Of a stretch of DNA of 64,000 nt, positions 39,639 to 50,737 are shown piece by piece. Numbering within the stretch: the first letter of the stretch is position 1; every line of letters starts with the position of its first letter. Source of the DNA: an uncultured Burkholderiales bacterium (lineage in GTDB: Bacteria > Pseudomonadota > Gammaproteobacteria > Burkholderiales > Burkholderiaceae_C); contig CAIZHQ010000020.1 in the NCBI GenBank assembly GCA_903932865.1, positions 204,468 through 268,467 of the forward strand. The letters are read 5' to 3'. The notes under the pieces are model-generated. The model did no database searches, was not told the DNA's origin, and worked only from the letters and a program-made list of their open reading frames with translations. The position numbers and the translations under genes are program-made.

Positions 39639-40379
39639 TTAAAGCCAGATATGACGGGTCAAGGACAAGCCACTGGCAATCAGCAGCAACGCAATGGTTC
39701 TTTTCATGATGACCGCCGGAATTTGTTTTGCCAGTCGGTTGCCAATCAGTACCCCAAGAGCGGCTATTGGAAGGCCAATGATCCAACGTTCAAAGGTTTG
39801 AGCACTGTTAACCTGATCTGAAATAGCCAGTACGGCGATGGCCACCGAGCCAGCCACAACCATCACCACGGGAACTGTGGCTCGAATTTCGGCAACATTC
39901 GGCAAGCGCCGTTGTAACAGCGCCAAGACAACTGGGCCTGCCGTTGCAAACATCACTTCAACAACGCCCAATACCGTGCTGCCTGCGTGATAGCCCCAAC
40001 GGGAGGCGGTCGTAGTTGTGGGTGTAGCCGCCACCCTTAGTGCTCGAAGTCCAACGATAGCGATGTAGATCCCGAGTACGAACAGCGGCCAGCGTTTGTC
40101 GAGTTGACCCAGAAGCCATAAACCCACAACAGAGCCCACCGCCATGCCAGGCAGCATGGCATTCAGAGCATTCCATCTGACTTGGCGAAAATTCAGACCG
40201 CCATGCAATATGGAAGCGGGAATATCCAACAAAATGGCCAGCACTACTACTTCTGGCAATGGCCATATCCAAGCCAACAAAGGTACCGTGACTAACGCTG
40301 AACCAAACCCAGTGATTCCCAAAACAAGGTAACCCAAACCTAAAACAATGGCTGGATACAGCCAATCGGTCCACTCCAT
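39639..40379 (-). CDS. TauE/SafE (TSUP) family permease
   Basis: Hydrophobic, GFGSALVTVPLLAWIWPLPEVVVLAILLDIPAS, C-term IGNRLAKQIP. Confidence 0.85.
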   Translation of the reverse strand: MEWTDWLYPAIVLGLGYLVLGITGFGSALVTVPLLAWIWPLPEVVVLAILLDIPASILHGGLNFRQVRWNALNAMLPGMAVGSVVGLWLLGQLDKRWPLFVLGIYIAIVGLRALRVAATPTTTTASRWGYHAGSTVLGVVEVMFATAGPVVLALLQRRLPNVAEIRATVPVVMVVAGSVAIAVLAISDQVNSAQTFERWIIGLPIAALGVLIGNRLAKQIPAVIMKRTIALLLIASGLSLTRHIWL

Positions 40380-40382
40380 GAT

Positions 40383-42440
<2,058 letters not shown>

Positions 42441-42444
<4 letters not shown>

Positions 42445-43394
42445 GTGTCGATATTGATGTCATCGTCAGCAGTGTGCGCGCAGTGGCGCGTGATGTGCTG
42501 GCGATAGAACTTCGCCACAAATCAGGGCAGAGCTTGCCCGCTGCACAAGCCGGAGCACACATCGACCTTGCCTTGCCCAACGGCCTCGTGCGCCAGTATT
42601 CATTGGTCAATGCCACAGGGCAAAAGAGTGCGGACTCCTATGTGGTTGCGGTTGGCTTAGACGCTAACAGTCGTGGGGGCTCGGTCTGGATCCATGACAG
42701 GCTCAAGGCGGGGCAGGCCATGCGGGTCAGTGCACCGCGAAATCTGTTTGAGATGGCACCCGAGCACCGCCGAGTTTTGTTATTGGCTGGGGGCATCGGC
42801 ATCACTCCCATCTATGCCATGGCCCAGGCCTGTGCTCATCAAGGGCTGGACTTTGAGTTGTGGGCCAGCGCTCGCTCTGCACCACGTCTAGCTTATCTAG
42901 AAGAGATCAAGAACCTGGCCAAAGGACGTTTGCATCTGCATTTTGACGATGAGCAAGGCGGCCCAATGGATCTCTCCTCCCGCTTGCAACAACAGCAGTG
43001 GGGTGCGGTCTATGCCTGCGGCCCAGCCCCCATGCTGGATGCACTCACTGCTGCTACGGCCCACTGGACATCTGGGTCGGTACGCATGGAGCGCTTTAAA
43101 GGCGCAGAAGTCAGCACCAGTGGGCGCAAACCATTTGAGCTGAAGCTCCAAAAATCCGGGCTGAGTACCACTGTCAACGAAAACGAGAGCGTGCTTGATG
43201 CCATGGAGCGACTGGGAGTGGATTACCCATGGTCATGCCGAGAAGGCATTTGTGGCACCTGCGAAGCCTCAGTGCTTTCTGGTGAGGTGCAACACCTTGA
43301 TTTTGTGCTCACCCCAGAGGAGCGTGCAGAACAGCGTCGCATTATGGTCTGTGTCTCGCGATGCGGTGGCGGTTCATTGGTTTTAGATATTTGA
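42441..43394 (+). CDS. VanB/TsaB-like phthalate-dioxygenase-reductase family protein
   Basis: RQYSLVNATG FMN region, LLAGGIGITPIYAMAQ, C-terminal ferredoxin domain PWSCREGICGTCEASVLSGEVQHLDFVL. Confidence 0.95.
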
Positions 43395-43399
43395 AAGAG

Positions 43400-44164
43400 A
43401 TGACCATGCAATTGAAAAACAAAGTAGCCATCGTGACAGGTGGCGCATCGGGGTTTGGCGCGGCTATTGCGCGGCGGTTGAGCCAGTGTGGTGCGGCTGT
43501 GATGGTTGCCGACCTGAATGCTGAAGGGGCAAATCGAATGGCCGCTGAATTGACCGCAGCAGGCGGCCGTGCAGCGGCCATGCCGTGCGATGTGGCACAA
43601 CAGGCGGATTACCAAAGCATGGTGGCTAGCACCATCGAGCAACTAGGTGGGCTGCATATTGTTGTCAATAACGCTGGCACTACCCACCGCAATAAGCCCG
43701 CTTTACAAGTGACCGAAGAAGAGTTTGACCGAGTTTATAGAGTAAATCTGAAAAGTCTCTATTGGTCAGCGCAGTTCGCTTTGCCACACTTCACGGCACA
43801 AGGTCATGGCGTGATGGTCAACGTTGCGTCCACCACTGGTGTACGGCCAGGGCCTGGGTTAACTTGGTACAGCGGAAGCAAAGCGGCCATGATCAACATT
43901 ACCAAGGGGTTGGCTCTGGAATTTGCTCGAGGGGGTATTCGCATCAATGCGGTCAATCCCATGATCGGTGAAACCCCAATGATGGCCGACTTCATGGGCA
44001 TGGAGGACACCCCCGCTAACAGAGAAAAATTTCTTGCGCGTATCCCTCTCGGACGTTTTACCCAGCCCAATGATGTGGCTTCAGCTGTAGCTTTCCTTGC
44101 ATCAGATGATGCGAGTTTCCTTACCGGCGTTTGTTTGGATGTAGATGGGGGACGCAACATATGA
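43400..44164 (+). CDS. SDR-family alcohol dehydrogenase (TsaC-like by position)
   Basis: TGGASGFGAAIA, YSGSKAAM, LTGVCLDVDGGRNI. Confidence 0.9.
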   Translation: MTMQLKNKVAIVTGGASGFGAAIARRLSQCGAAVMVADLNAEGANRMAAELTAAGGRAAAMPCDVAQQADYQSMVASTIEQLGGLHIVVNNAGTTHRNKPALQVTEEEFDRVYRVNLKSLYWSAQFALPHFTAQGHGVMVNVASTTGVRPGPGLTWYSGSKAAMINITKGLALEFARGGIRINAVNPMIGETPMMADFMGMEDTPANREKFLARIPLGRFTQPNDVASAVAFLASDDASFLTGVCLDVDGGRNI

Positions 44165-45600
44165 GCACCACCACTTTGACTTACGAATGCCCACCCATGT
44201 TGTTGGGTGGCGAGTGGCGATCGGGTCGCCATGCCCAACGCTCGCCAGTTCGAAATCCTGCCAACGGTGAGTTACTGGGAGAATTGGGGCTTGCCAGCAC
44301 GGATGACCTGCAATTGGCCTTGCAAACAACGCAAAAGGCTTTTGAGCATTGGCGCCAAGTGCCCGCCCATGATCGGTGTGCAAGGCTCGAGCGTGGGGTT
44401 GCTCGTTTGCGTGAAAACACAGAACGCATTGCCACCTTGTTGACTTTGGAGCAAGGTAAGCCTTTGGCTGAAGCGCGGGCTGAATGTGCCATGGCTGCCG
44501 ACCTGATCAAGTGGTATGCCGAAGAAGCGCGACGTGTCTATGGGCGAGTGGTCCCAGCACGTTTACCCAACAGCCGAATGGACGTGCTCAAATTTCCAGT
44601 CGGTCCGGTAGCTGCTTTTTCGCCATGGAATTTCCCCTTGGTTTTGTCAGCACGCAAAATTGGCGGAGCCTTGGCAGCTGGCTGCTCCATCATCGTCAAA
44701 GGGGCCGAAGAAACGCCAGCTAGCGTAGCAGCCATGGTCGAGTGCCTTAATCAAGAATTGCCGGCTGGTGTTTTGCAATTGATCTACGGCGTTCCCAGTG
44801 AAGTGTCAGAGATACTTATTCGGTCTCCCATCATCCGGAAAGTTACATTCACCGGCTCAGTCCCCGTGGGGCGTCATTTGGCGGGCATGGCAGCGCAGCA
44901 CCTCAAGCGCATCACATTGGAGTTGGGTGGGCACGCCCCAGTGATCATTTGTGGCGACACTGACCTGCAGCGTGCAGTCAATTTGATGGTCCAACATAAG
45001 TTTCGCAACGCAGGCCAGGCCTGTTTGGCTCCGACGCGCTTCTATGTGGAAAAGCGAATCTACGGCGATTTTTTGGATGCCTTTGGCGCAGCCATGCAGG
45101 CTTTGCGAGTGGGTTCGGGTATTGAAAGCAGCACTCAAATGGGCCCTGTGGCGAGTACACGGCGGCAATCGGCGGTACGCGACCTAATCGAACGTTCTGT
45201 CGCTATGGGGGCTCGCTCTGTGACGGGCTTGGCGCCAGAGCAAGGCAGCTTTGTAGCTCCAACCTTGCTGGCTGATGTGCCGCTGAATGCACCTGTGTTG
45301 ACAGAAGAGCCCTTTGGGCCTGTAGCGAGCGCCATGCCCTACGAAACATTGGAACAAGCCCTTGGAATGGCCAACAACAATCCCTATGGGTTGGCTGGCT
45401 ATTTGTTCACTGATTCGGCGAAAACCATCTTGTCGGTCTCAGAGCGTCTTGAAGTGGGCAGCCTGGCCATCAACGGCATGGGCGTTTCTGTACCAGAAGC
45501 GCCTTTTGGTGGAGTCAAAGACAGCGGCTACGGCAGTGAATCTGGCATTGAGGGAATGGAGGCCTTCCTTGACACCAAATTCACACATTACGTTGCGTGA
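44161..45600 (+). CDS. Aldehyde dehydrogenase (semialdehyde DH type; TsaD-like by position)
   Basis: AFSPWNFPL, TLELGGHAPVIICGD, FRNAGQACLAPTRF. Confidence 0.95.
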   Translation: MSTTTLTYECPPMLLGGEWRSGRHAQRSPVRNPANGELLGELGLASTDDLQLALQTTQKAFEHWRQVPAHDRCARLERGVARLRENTERIATLLTLEQGKPLAEARAECAMAADLIKWYAEEARRVYGRVVPARLPNSRMDVLKFPVGPVAAFSPWNFPLVLSARKIGGALAAGCSIIVKGAEETPASVAAMVECLNQELPAGVLQLIYGVPSEVSEILIRSPIIRKVTFTGSVPVGRHLAGMAAQHLKRITLELGGHAPVIICGDTDLQRAVNLMVQHKFRNAGQACLAPTRFYVEKRIYGDFLDAFGAAMQALRVGSGIESSTQMGPVASTRRQSAVRDLIERSVAMGARSVTGLAPEQGSFVAPTLLADVPLNAPVLTEEPFGPVASAMPYETLEQALGMANNNPYGLAGYLFTDSAKTILSVSERLEVGSLAINGMGVSVPEAPFGGVKDSGYGSESGIEGMEAFLDTKFTHYVA

Positions 45601-45609
45601 AAGCTGACC

Positions 45610-45639
45610 CTAAATGAAGAGAAATTTCTCTTCATTTAG
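45610..45639. repeat. Perfect 30-bp palindrome CTAAATGAAGAGAAATTTCTCTTCATTTAG
   Basis: Read directly; no loop. Confidence 0.95.
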
Positions 45640-45674
45640 AAATCTGAACCAGTACAGATCCAAACCATCAAAAC

Positions 45675-47015
45675 ATGACACACGTCAGCAAAAAACGGCC
45701 CAACATCATCTTCATCGTGGCCGATGACCTAGGCTTTGCGGATCTCGGCTGCTATGGCGGCCGCGACGCGAAGTTCGGCAAGGTATCGCCCGTGCTAGAC
45801 CAGTTGGCTGCAGGTGGTCTGAAGTTCACACAGGGTTATGCCAACTCGCCCGTGTGCTCCCCCACCCGCTTTGCGCTGATGACAGCCCGCTACCAGTACC
45901 GCCTTCGCGGCGGTGCCGACGAGCCGATCAGCAGTAAGAGCAAAGGCAGCACCGTGCTGGGCCTGCCGCCCGAGCACCCCACGCTGCCTTCCCTGCTCAA
46001 GGCCAGTGGCTACCGCACGGCGCTGATCGGCAAATGGCACCTGGGCTACCCACCCCACTTCAGCCCCATCAAATCCGGTTACGAAGAGTTCTTTGGCCCC
46101 ATGTCGGGCGGGGTGGATTACTTCACCCACGCCAGCAACAACGGCACGCACGACCTCTACAGCAATGAAGAAGAAAAGTACGAAGACGGATACCTGACCG
46201 ACCTGCTCTCGCAGCGTGCGGTCGACTACGTGAACCGCATGGCCCCGGGCGCTGAGCAGGGCACGCCTTTCTTTTTGAGCTTGCACTACACCGCGCCGCA
46301 CTGGCCATGGGAAACCCGTGAAGACCATGCGCTGGCCCAAGAGGTCAAAGACAACCTGTTCCACCTGCACGGCGGCAACATCCACACCTACCACCGCATG
46401 ATCCACCACATGGACGAAGGCATTGGCTGGGTGGTGGACGCGCTCAAAAAGACGGGGCAACTGGACAACACCCTGATCGTCTTCACCAGCGACAACGGCG
46501 GCGAGCGCTTTTCTGACAACTGGCCCTTGGTGGGCGGCAAGATGGACCTGACCGAAGGCGGCATCCGTGTGCCGTGGATCGCGCACTGGCCCGCCGTGAT
46601 TGCGCCGGGCGGCACCTCCACCCAGCACTGCATGACCATGGACTGGTCGGCCACCATGGTCGAGCTGGCAGGTGCCAAGGCCCATGAGGACTTGCCCTTT
46701 GACGGCGTGTCCATGCTGCCTGTACTGCGGGATGCCCAGCACCAGTTTGAGCGGCCGCTGTACTGGCGCATGAACCACCGGGGGCAACGCGCCCTGCGCA
46801 TGGGCGATTACAAATACCTGCGTGTAGACGGCCACGACTATTTGTTCAACATCCCGGCGGACGAACGCGAGCGGGCTAACTTGGCCAAGCACCAGCCTGA
46901 GAAACTTCAAGCTTTGCGTGCCGCTTGGGAAGCCTGGGACGCCACAGTGCCAGCCATCCCCGAAGACGCGGCGGTGAGCCTTGGCTACTCAAAAGCCGAT
47001 ATGCCGCAGAGATAA
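45675..47015 (+). CDS. Sulfatase (formylglycine-dependent, type I)
   Basis: RPNIIFIVADDLGFADLGCYGG; FGly motif CSPTR (CxPxR); GKWHLG; no obvious signal peptide. Confidence 0.95.
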   Translation: MTHVSKKRPNIIFIVADDLGFADLGCYGGRDAKFGKVSPVLDQLAAGGLKFTQGYANSPVCSPTRFALMTARYQYRLRGGADEPISSKSKGSTVLGLPPEHPTLPSLLKASGYRTALIGKWHLGYPPHFSPIKSGYEEFFGPMSGGVDYFTHASNNGTHDLYSNEEEKYEDGYLTDLLSQRAVDYVNRMAPGAEQGTPFFLSLHYTAPHWPWETREDHALAQEVKDNLFHLHGGNIHTYHRMIHHMDEGIGWVVDALKKTGQLDNTLIVFTSDNGGERFSDNWPLVGGKMDLTEGGIRVPWIAHWPAVIAPGGTSTQHCMTMDWSATMVELAGAKAHEDLPFDGVSMLPVLRDAQHQFERPLYWRMNHRGQRALRMGDYKYLRVDGHDYLFNIPADERERANLAKHQPEKLQALRAAWEAWDATVPAIPEDAAVSLGYSKADMPQR

Positions 47016-47018
47016 GTC

Positions 47019-47378
47019 ATGTCGGACCCATTGATGAGCGAAGAACATTTAGGAAAAGAGCCCGATTACCGTTTTTCTTTGGCCAATGAGCGAACCTTCT
47101 TGGCGTGGATACGCACTGCTTTGGCGTTGTTAGCCGGCGGTGTCTTGCTTTACCAGTACGGCACCCGGATCGAGCCGATTGGACTTCGCCTTGGTTTGTG
47201 CTCTGGACTCATCATGATGTCAGGTGCACTGTCACTCGGAGCCTATCTGCACTGGCGTCGATGTGATCATGCCATGCGGCACGACGCCCCGCTGCCTAAG
47301 TCTTTCTTGATTGTTTTGTTAGCGGCGGCAGTGATGGTTTTAGCGATGATTACTGCCGGATCTCTGGTGTTGCCGTGA
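47019..47378 (+). CDS. YidH/DUF202 family membrane protein
   Basis: RFSLANERTFLAWIRTALALLAGGV. Confidence 0.9.
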   Translation: MSDPLMSEEHLGKEPDYRFSLANERTFLAWIRTALALLAGGVLLYQYGTRIEPIGLRLGLCSGLIMMSGALSLGAYLHWRRCDHAMRHDAPLPKSFLIVLLAAAVMVLAMITAGSLVLP

Positions 47379-47683
47379 ATCTCCCTCATGACGCCGGTTT
47401 ACAAGCCGAAAGAACAGCTTTGGCTTGGAAAAGAACAGCCTTGGTCATGATGGCGACCGTTCTTATCGTTTTACGACTGGGAATACAAAAAGAGCAAGTG
47501 TCGTTGTTGTTAGCTTGTGCGCTTCTTTCGCTATTTGCCGGAGCTTTCGCGCTGCTCGCCTACCTTAGATGGGAGCGTCTGATTGCAAAACGGTGCAATT
47601 CAAACTCTGGCTTGGCTGTTGGTGTTGCAAGCTTTTTAACCACTGTGGCTGCTTTGTTTGGATCTTTCACCCTTTTGGTGTGA
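47375..47683 (+). CDS. DUF202 family membrane protein
   Basis: GLQAERTALAWKRTALVMMATVLIVLRLG; 4-nt overlap with preceding gene. Confidence 0.85.
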   Translation: MNLPHDAGLQAERTALAWKRTALVMMATVLIVLRLGIQKEQVSLLLACALLSLFAGAFALLAYLRWERLIAKRCNSNSGLAVGVASFLTTVAALFGSFTLLV

Positions 47684-47951
47684 CTGCGTTGAATTGCGGT
47701 CATCGGATGAGAGGTATGACGGGCTCTAGGCGGCCAATAGCAGTCAGCAGCATGGGCGCCTTGAAAATACGAAAATAATTGATTGATAAGTGAGTCAACA
47801 CGTGTTCGTGTCTCTGTATTGCCATCTGCATGCCAAATAATTTGATCTAATGACCGAGACCCTGATATCTCTTGCTTGTGCATGTTGATGCGCCTTCAAT
47901 CATTCACAAAAATCATCTTGATGCAGAGATGGAATTCAAGGACATACAGAG

Positions 47952-48635
47952 ATGGCTTCTCAAAATCTCGCAGCAATTGCACCAGATGAATACGACCTTT
48001 CACGTGAACTGACTCAACAACTTTTGGCTAAAGCTCGATTGAAACGATTTGCCAAGGGCGAAAGTCTTTTTCACCAAGGCTCGGCGCCCGACGCGGTCTA
48101 TTTTGTGAAGTCTGGTGCTGTACAGCTGAGCAATACGTCATCAACTGGCAGAGAAGCGGTTTTGGGTATCGCTGAGGCTGGCATGTGGTTTGGTGAATTG
48201 ACTCTGATCATTCAACAAGAACGCGTACACGACGCCAAAGCACTGGTCCCGACGGAGTTGATGGTGGTGTCTAAAACGCACTTCTTTGATGTGGTCAATG
48301 ACAACAAAGAATTTTTGAGCGAACTGCTGCACTTGGTGTGCCGACGCTACAAATGGGCCATTGAACGGATCGAAGCCACCATTCTTCGGCCCGTACCGGT
48401 TCGTTTGGCTGACCGTTTGCTGGCAGAACTTGACATGGCCCAACACACATCAGCAAGCCATCCGACCGAGCTCAATTTGTCACAAGAACAGCTCGGCCGC
48501 ATGTTAGGGGCCTCTAGGCAGACGGTCAACCGCTTGCTCAAGCAGTGGGAGTCGGAAAACATCCTCACATTGACCTACGGTCGCATCCGTTTGCGCAATC
48601 TGTCGGCATTGCGCCGGATCGTGACAGAGTCTTAA
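47952..48635 (+). CDS. Crp/Fnr-family transcriptional regulator
   Basis: cNMP-binding fold FAKGESLFHQGSAPDAVYFVKSGAVQLS; LSQEQLGRMLGASRQTVNRLLKQWE HTH. Confidence 0.9.
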   Translation: MASQNLAAIAPDEYDLSRELTQQLLAKARLKRFAKGESLFHQGSAPDAVYFVKSGAVQLSNTSSTGREAVLGIAEAGMWFGELTLIIQQERVHDAKALVPTELMVVSKTHFFDVVNDNKEFLSELLHLVCRRYKWAIERIEATILRPVPVRLADRLLAELDMAQHTSASHPTELNLSQEQLGRMLGASRQTVNRLLKQWESENILTLTYGRIRLRNLSALRRIVTES

Positions 48636-48723
48636 AGCGTAAACATCGGGGTGCTGGAAGCGCGCTGCCGAACCAGATGCTTACACCCTCCCAAAACGAG
48701 TTCCTGCCTTGATCTGCCACTTT

Positions 48724-48757
48724 TCATGCAACGATGCAGTGATGCATCATTGCATGA
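48724..48757. terminator. Long hairpin between convergent genes (possible bidirectional terminator)
   Basis: TCATGCAACGATGCA-GTGA-TGCATCATTGCATGA, one mismatch in 15-bp arms; no strong T-tract. Confidence 0.45.
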
Positions 48758-48766
48758 GCGGATTGA

Positions 48767-49753
48767 TCACTGCGTGATACGAATATTGGCGGCTTTTGTG
48801 ATGTCTGCGTAAATGGCTGCGTCGGCCTTGATCACCTGTGCAAACTCTTCAGGCGTACCACCACCAGGTGCCACCCCCATGGCTTTCAGGCGTGCCTGCA
48901 CGTCAGGCATTTGCAGGACGGCATTCACGTCTTTGCTGATCTTCTGTGCAATGGTGCTAGGCGTACCGGCTGGCAAGAAAAGCCCGTGCCAGCCCATAGG
49001 CTCAAATGATTTGTAACCCAGCTCCGTGAAAGTGGGGACACCCGACAACTCTGGAGGGCGTTGGGTGCCCGCAATGGCCAGAGGCCGCAGGTTTTTCATG
49101 TGCGGCAGTGCCGAAGGGATATCGATGAACGCGCTGGGCAGCTGATTGCCAATCAGGTTGGTGATCATCGGGGCCGAACCCTGGAAAGCCACATGCGTCA
49201 AATCCAGACCGGTTTGTTGCTTGAAAAGTTCGCCATTCAAATGCGCTGCGCTGCCGATGCCGTAGCTGCCATAGCTGCCTTGTGCAGTCTGCGATCGAGC
49301 CAGATCGATGAACTCCTTGAGTGTCTTGGCAGGCGAGCTGGCAGGGACGACGAAGATGTTGTTGGTCTTCAAGGTCGCAGTCACAGGCTGCAGGTCCTTC
49401 AATGGATCGTAGGGCAGCTTCTCCATCATCGATGGCTGCTGAATCAACACTGTGTTGTGGTACAGCAAGGTGTAGCCATCGGCCGCCGTTCTGACTACTT
49501 GCTGTGTGCCGATGATGCCTGACGCGCCGGGTTTATTGTCCACCACCACGGGCTGGCCCCAAGTCTGTTGCAACTTGTCTGCGATCATCCGAGCCACGGC
49601 GTCTGAACCACCGCCAGCGGGGTAAGGCAGCACGATTTTGACGGGCTTATTGGGATAAGTTGCTTGCGCGAATGTGGAGCCGGATGCGCAATACCCCAGG
49701 ACAGCGAGTGCAAGGGTTGCGACGTGTACAGAGCGGCGAGAAATTCGAATCAT
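48767..49753 (-). CDS. Bug-family (TTT) substrate-binding protein
   Basis: ATYPNKPVKIVLPYPAGGGSDAVARMIADKL...DNKPGASGIIGTQQVVRTAADGYTLLY. Confidence 0.9.
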   Translation of the reverse strand: MIRISRRSVHVATLALAVLGYCASGSTFAQATYPNKPVKIVLPYPAGGGSDAVARMIADKLQQTWGQPVVVDNKPGASGIIGTQQVVRTAADGYTLLYHNTVLIQQPSMMEKLPYDPLKDLQPVTATLKTNNIFVVPASSPAKTLKEFIDLARSQTAQGSYGSYGIGSAAHLNGELFKQQTGLDLTHVAFQGSAPMITNLIGNQLPSAFIDIPSALPHMKNLRPLAIAGTQRPPELSGVPTFTELGYKSFEPMGWHGLFLPAGTPSTIAQKISKDVNAVLQMPDVQARLKAMGVAPGGGTPEEFAQVIKADAAIYADITKAANIRITQ

Positions 49754-49798
49754 GGTTATGTCTCCTTGGTTGAGTATGTTGAAACAGGTCAGGGAAAT

Positions 49799-50713
49799 TC
49801 AAGTTTTGGCTTGCGCCGCCAGCATGCGATCACGTCGATCTTTCATCGCAGGAAACAGCTCGTACGGGAACTCTGGTGTGACTTGATTCAGGATGTTGTC
49901 CGAGCGCAGTTTGAACAAAGCAAGGCCTTCGGGACTCGGGAAGATGTAAAAACATCCTTGCTCTATGGACTTGAAGGTGATCTCTGCCACTTTTGTCGCA
50001 GTGATGTTCCCCTGAGCCACGGCCTGCTGCGCGGCCGCCAAAGATGCCATTTGCGCCTTGGTGGGTGGCTTTTCATTCAGAAGGTGAGTCGGCCTGTTGC
50101 GATCGGAGTTGCCAATCGCTGTAGGCACATAGGAGGGACAGAGCACAGCTGCCCTGACTTGAGGAGATACCAGCTGCAAGTCATAGTGCAGGCACTCCGA
50201 CAGCGCAACGACCGCATGCTTGGAGACGCTGTAGATGCCCATGCCCGGGCCTGCCAGGATGCCCGCCAAAGAAGCCGTGTTGACCACACAGCCCTCGTAG
50301 GCTTTGTCTGAGGCTGCTGCTGCCAGCATTTTGGGTGTGAAGCTGCGCACCCCATTGACCACGCCTTTGAGGTTGATGCCCAGCAGCCAATCCCAGTCTT
50401 TTTCAGTGCTTTCCCAAACCGGGCCTGACGATGTCACCCCTGCGTTGTTGAAGACCAAGTGGATGGCGCCGTAATGGATTTCAATTTTGTCGGCAACGGT
50501 TTGTATCGCTGCAGCATCCGAGACGTCGGCGGTGATGCCTACCGCTTCGGCGCCCATCTGGCGCAATTCATCCACAGATTGGGCCAAGGCATCGCTTTGG
50601 ATGTCGAGCAAAGCCAATTTCATGCCGCGCTTGGCGGCGGCCATGGCCAATGCTTTGCCAATGCCCGAGCCACCGCCCGTGATGACGGCCACTTTTCCGG
50701 TGAAGTTTTTCAT
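49799..50713 (-). CDS. SDR-family oxidoreductase
   Basis: TGGGSGIG, YSVSKHAVVALSE. Confidence 0.9.
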   Translation of the reverse strand: MKNFTGKVAVITGGGSGIGKALAMAAAKRGMKLALLDIQSDALAQSVDELRQMGAEAVGITADVSDAAAIQTVADKIEIHYGAIHLVFNNAGVTSSGPVWESTEKDWDWLLGINLKGVVNGVRSFTPKMLAAAASDKAYEGCVVNTASLAGILAGPGMGIYSVSKHAVVALSECLHYDLQLVSPQVRAAVLCPSYVPTAIGNSDRNRPTHLLNEKPPTKAQMASLAAAQQAVAQGNITATKVAEITFKSIEQGCFYIFPSPEGLALFKLRSDNILNQVTPEFPYELFPAMKDRRDRMLAAQAKT

Positions 50714-50737
50714 GGTTGATTTCCGAAGTGAGGTTGA

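Noticed and set aside
45795-46910. 371-aa antisense ORF across the sulfatase gene
   Set aside because: Antisense to a clear sulfatase in GC-rich sequence; no recognisable domain.
49061-50311. 153-aa and 215-aa ORFs antisense to the Bug and SDR genes at 48767-50713
   Set aside because: Opposite well-supported coding sequences; no domains recognised.
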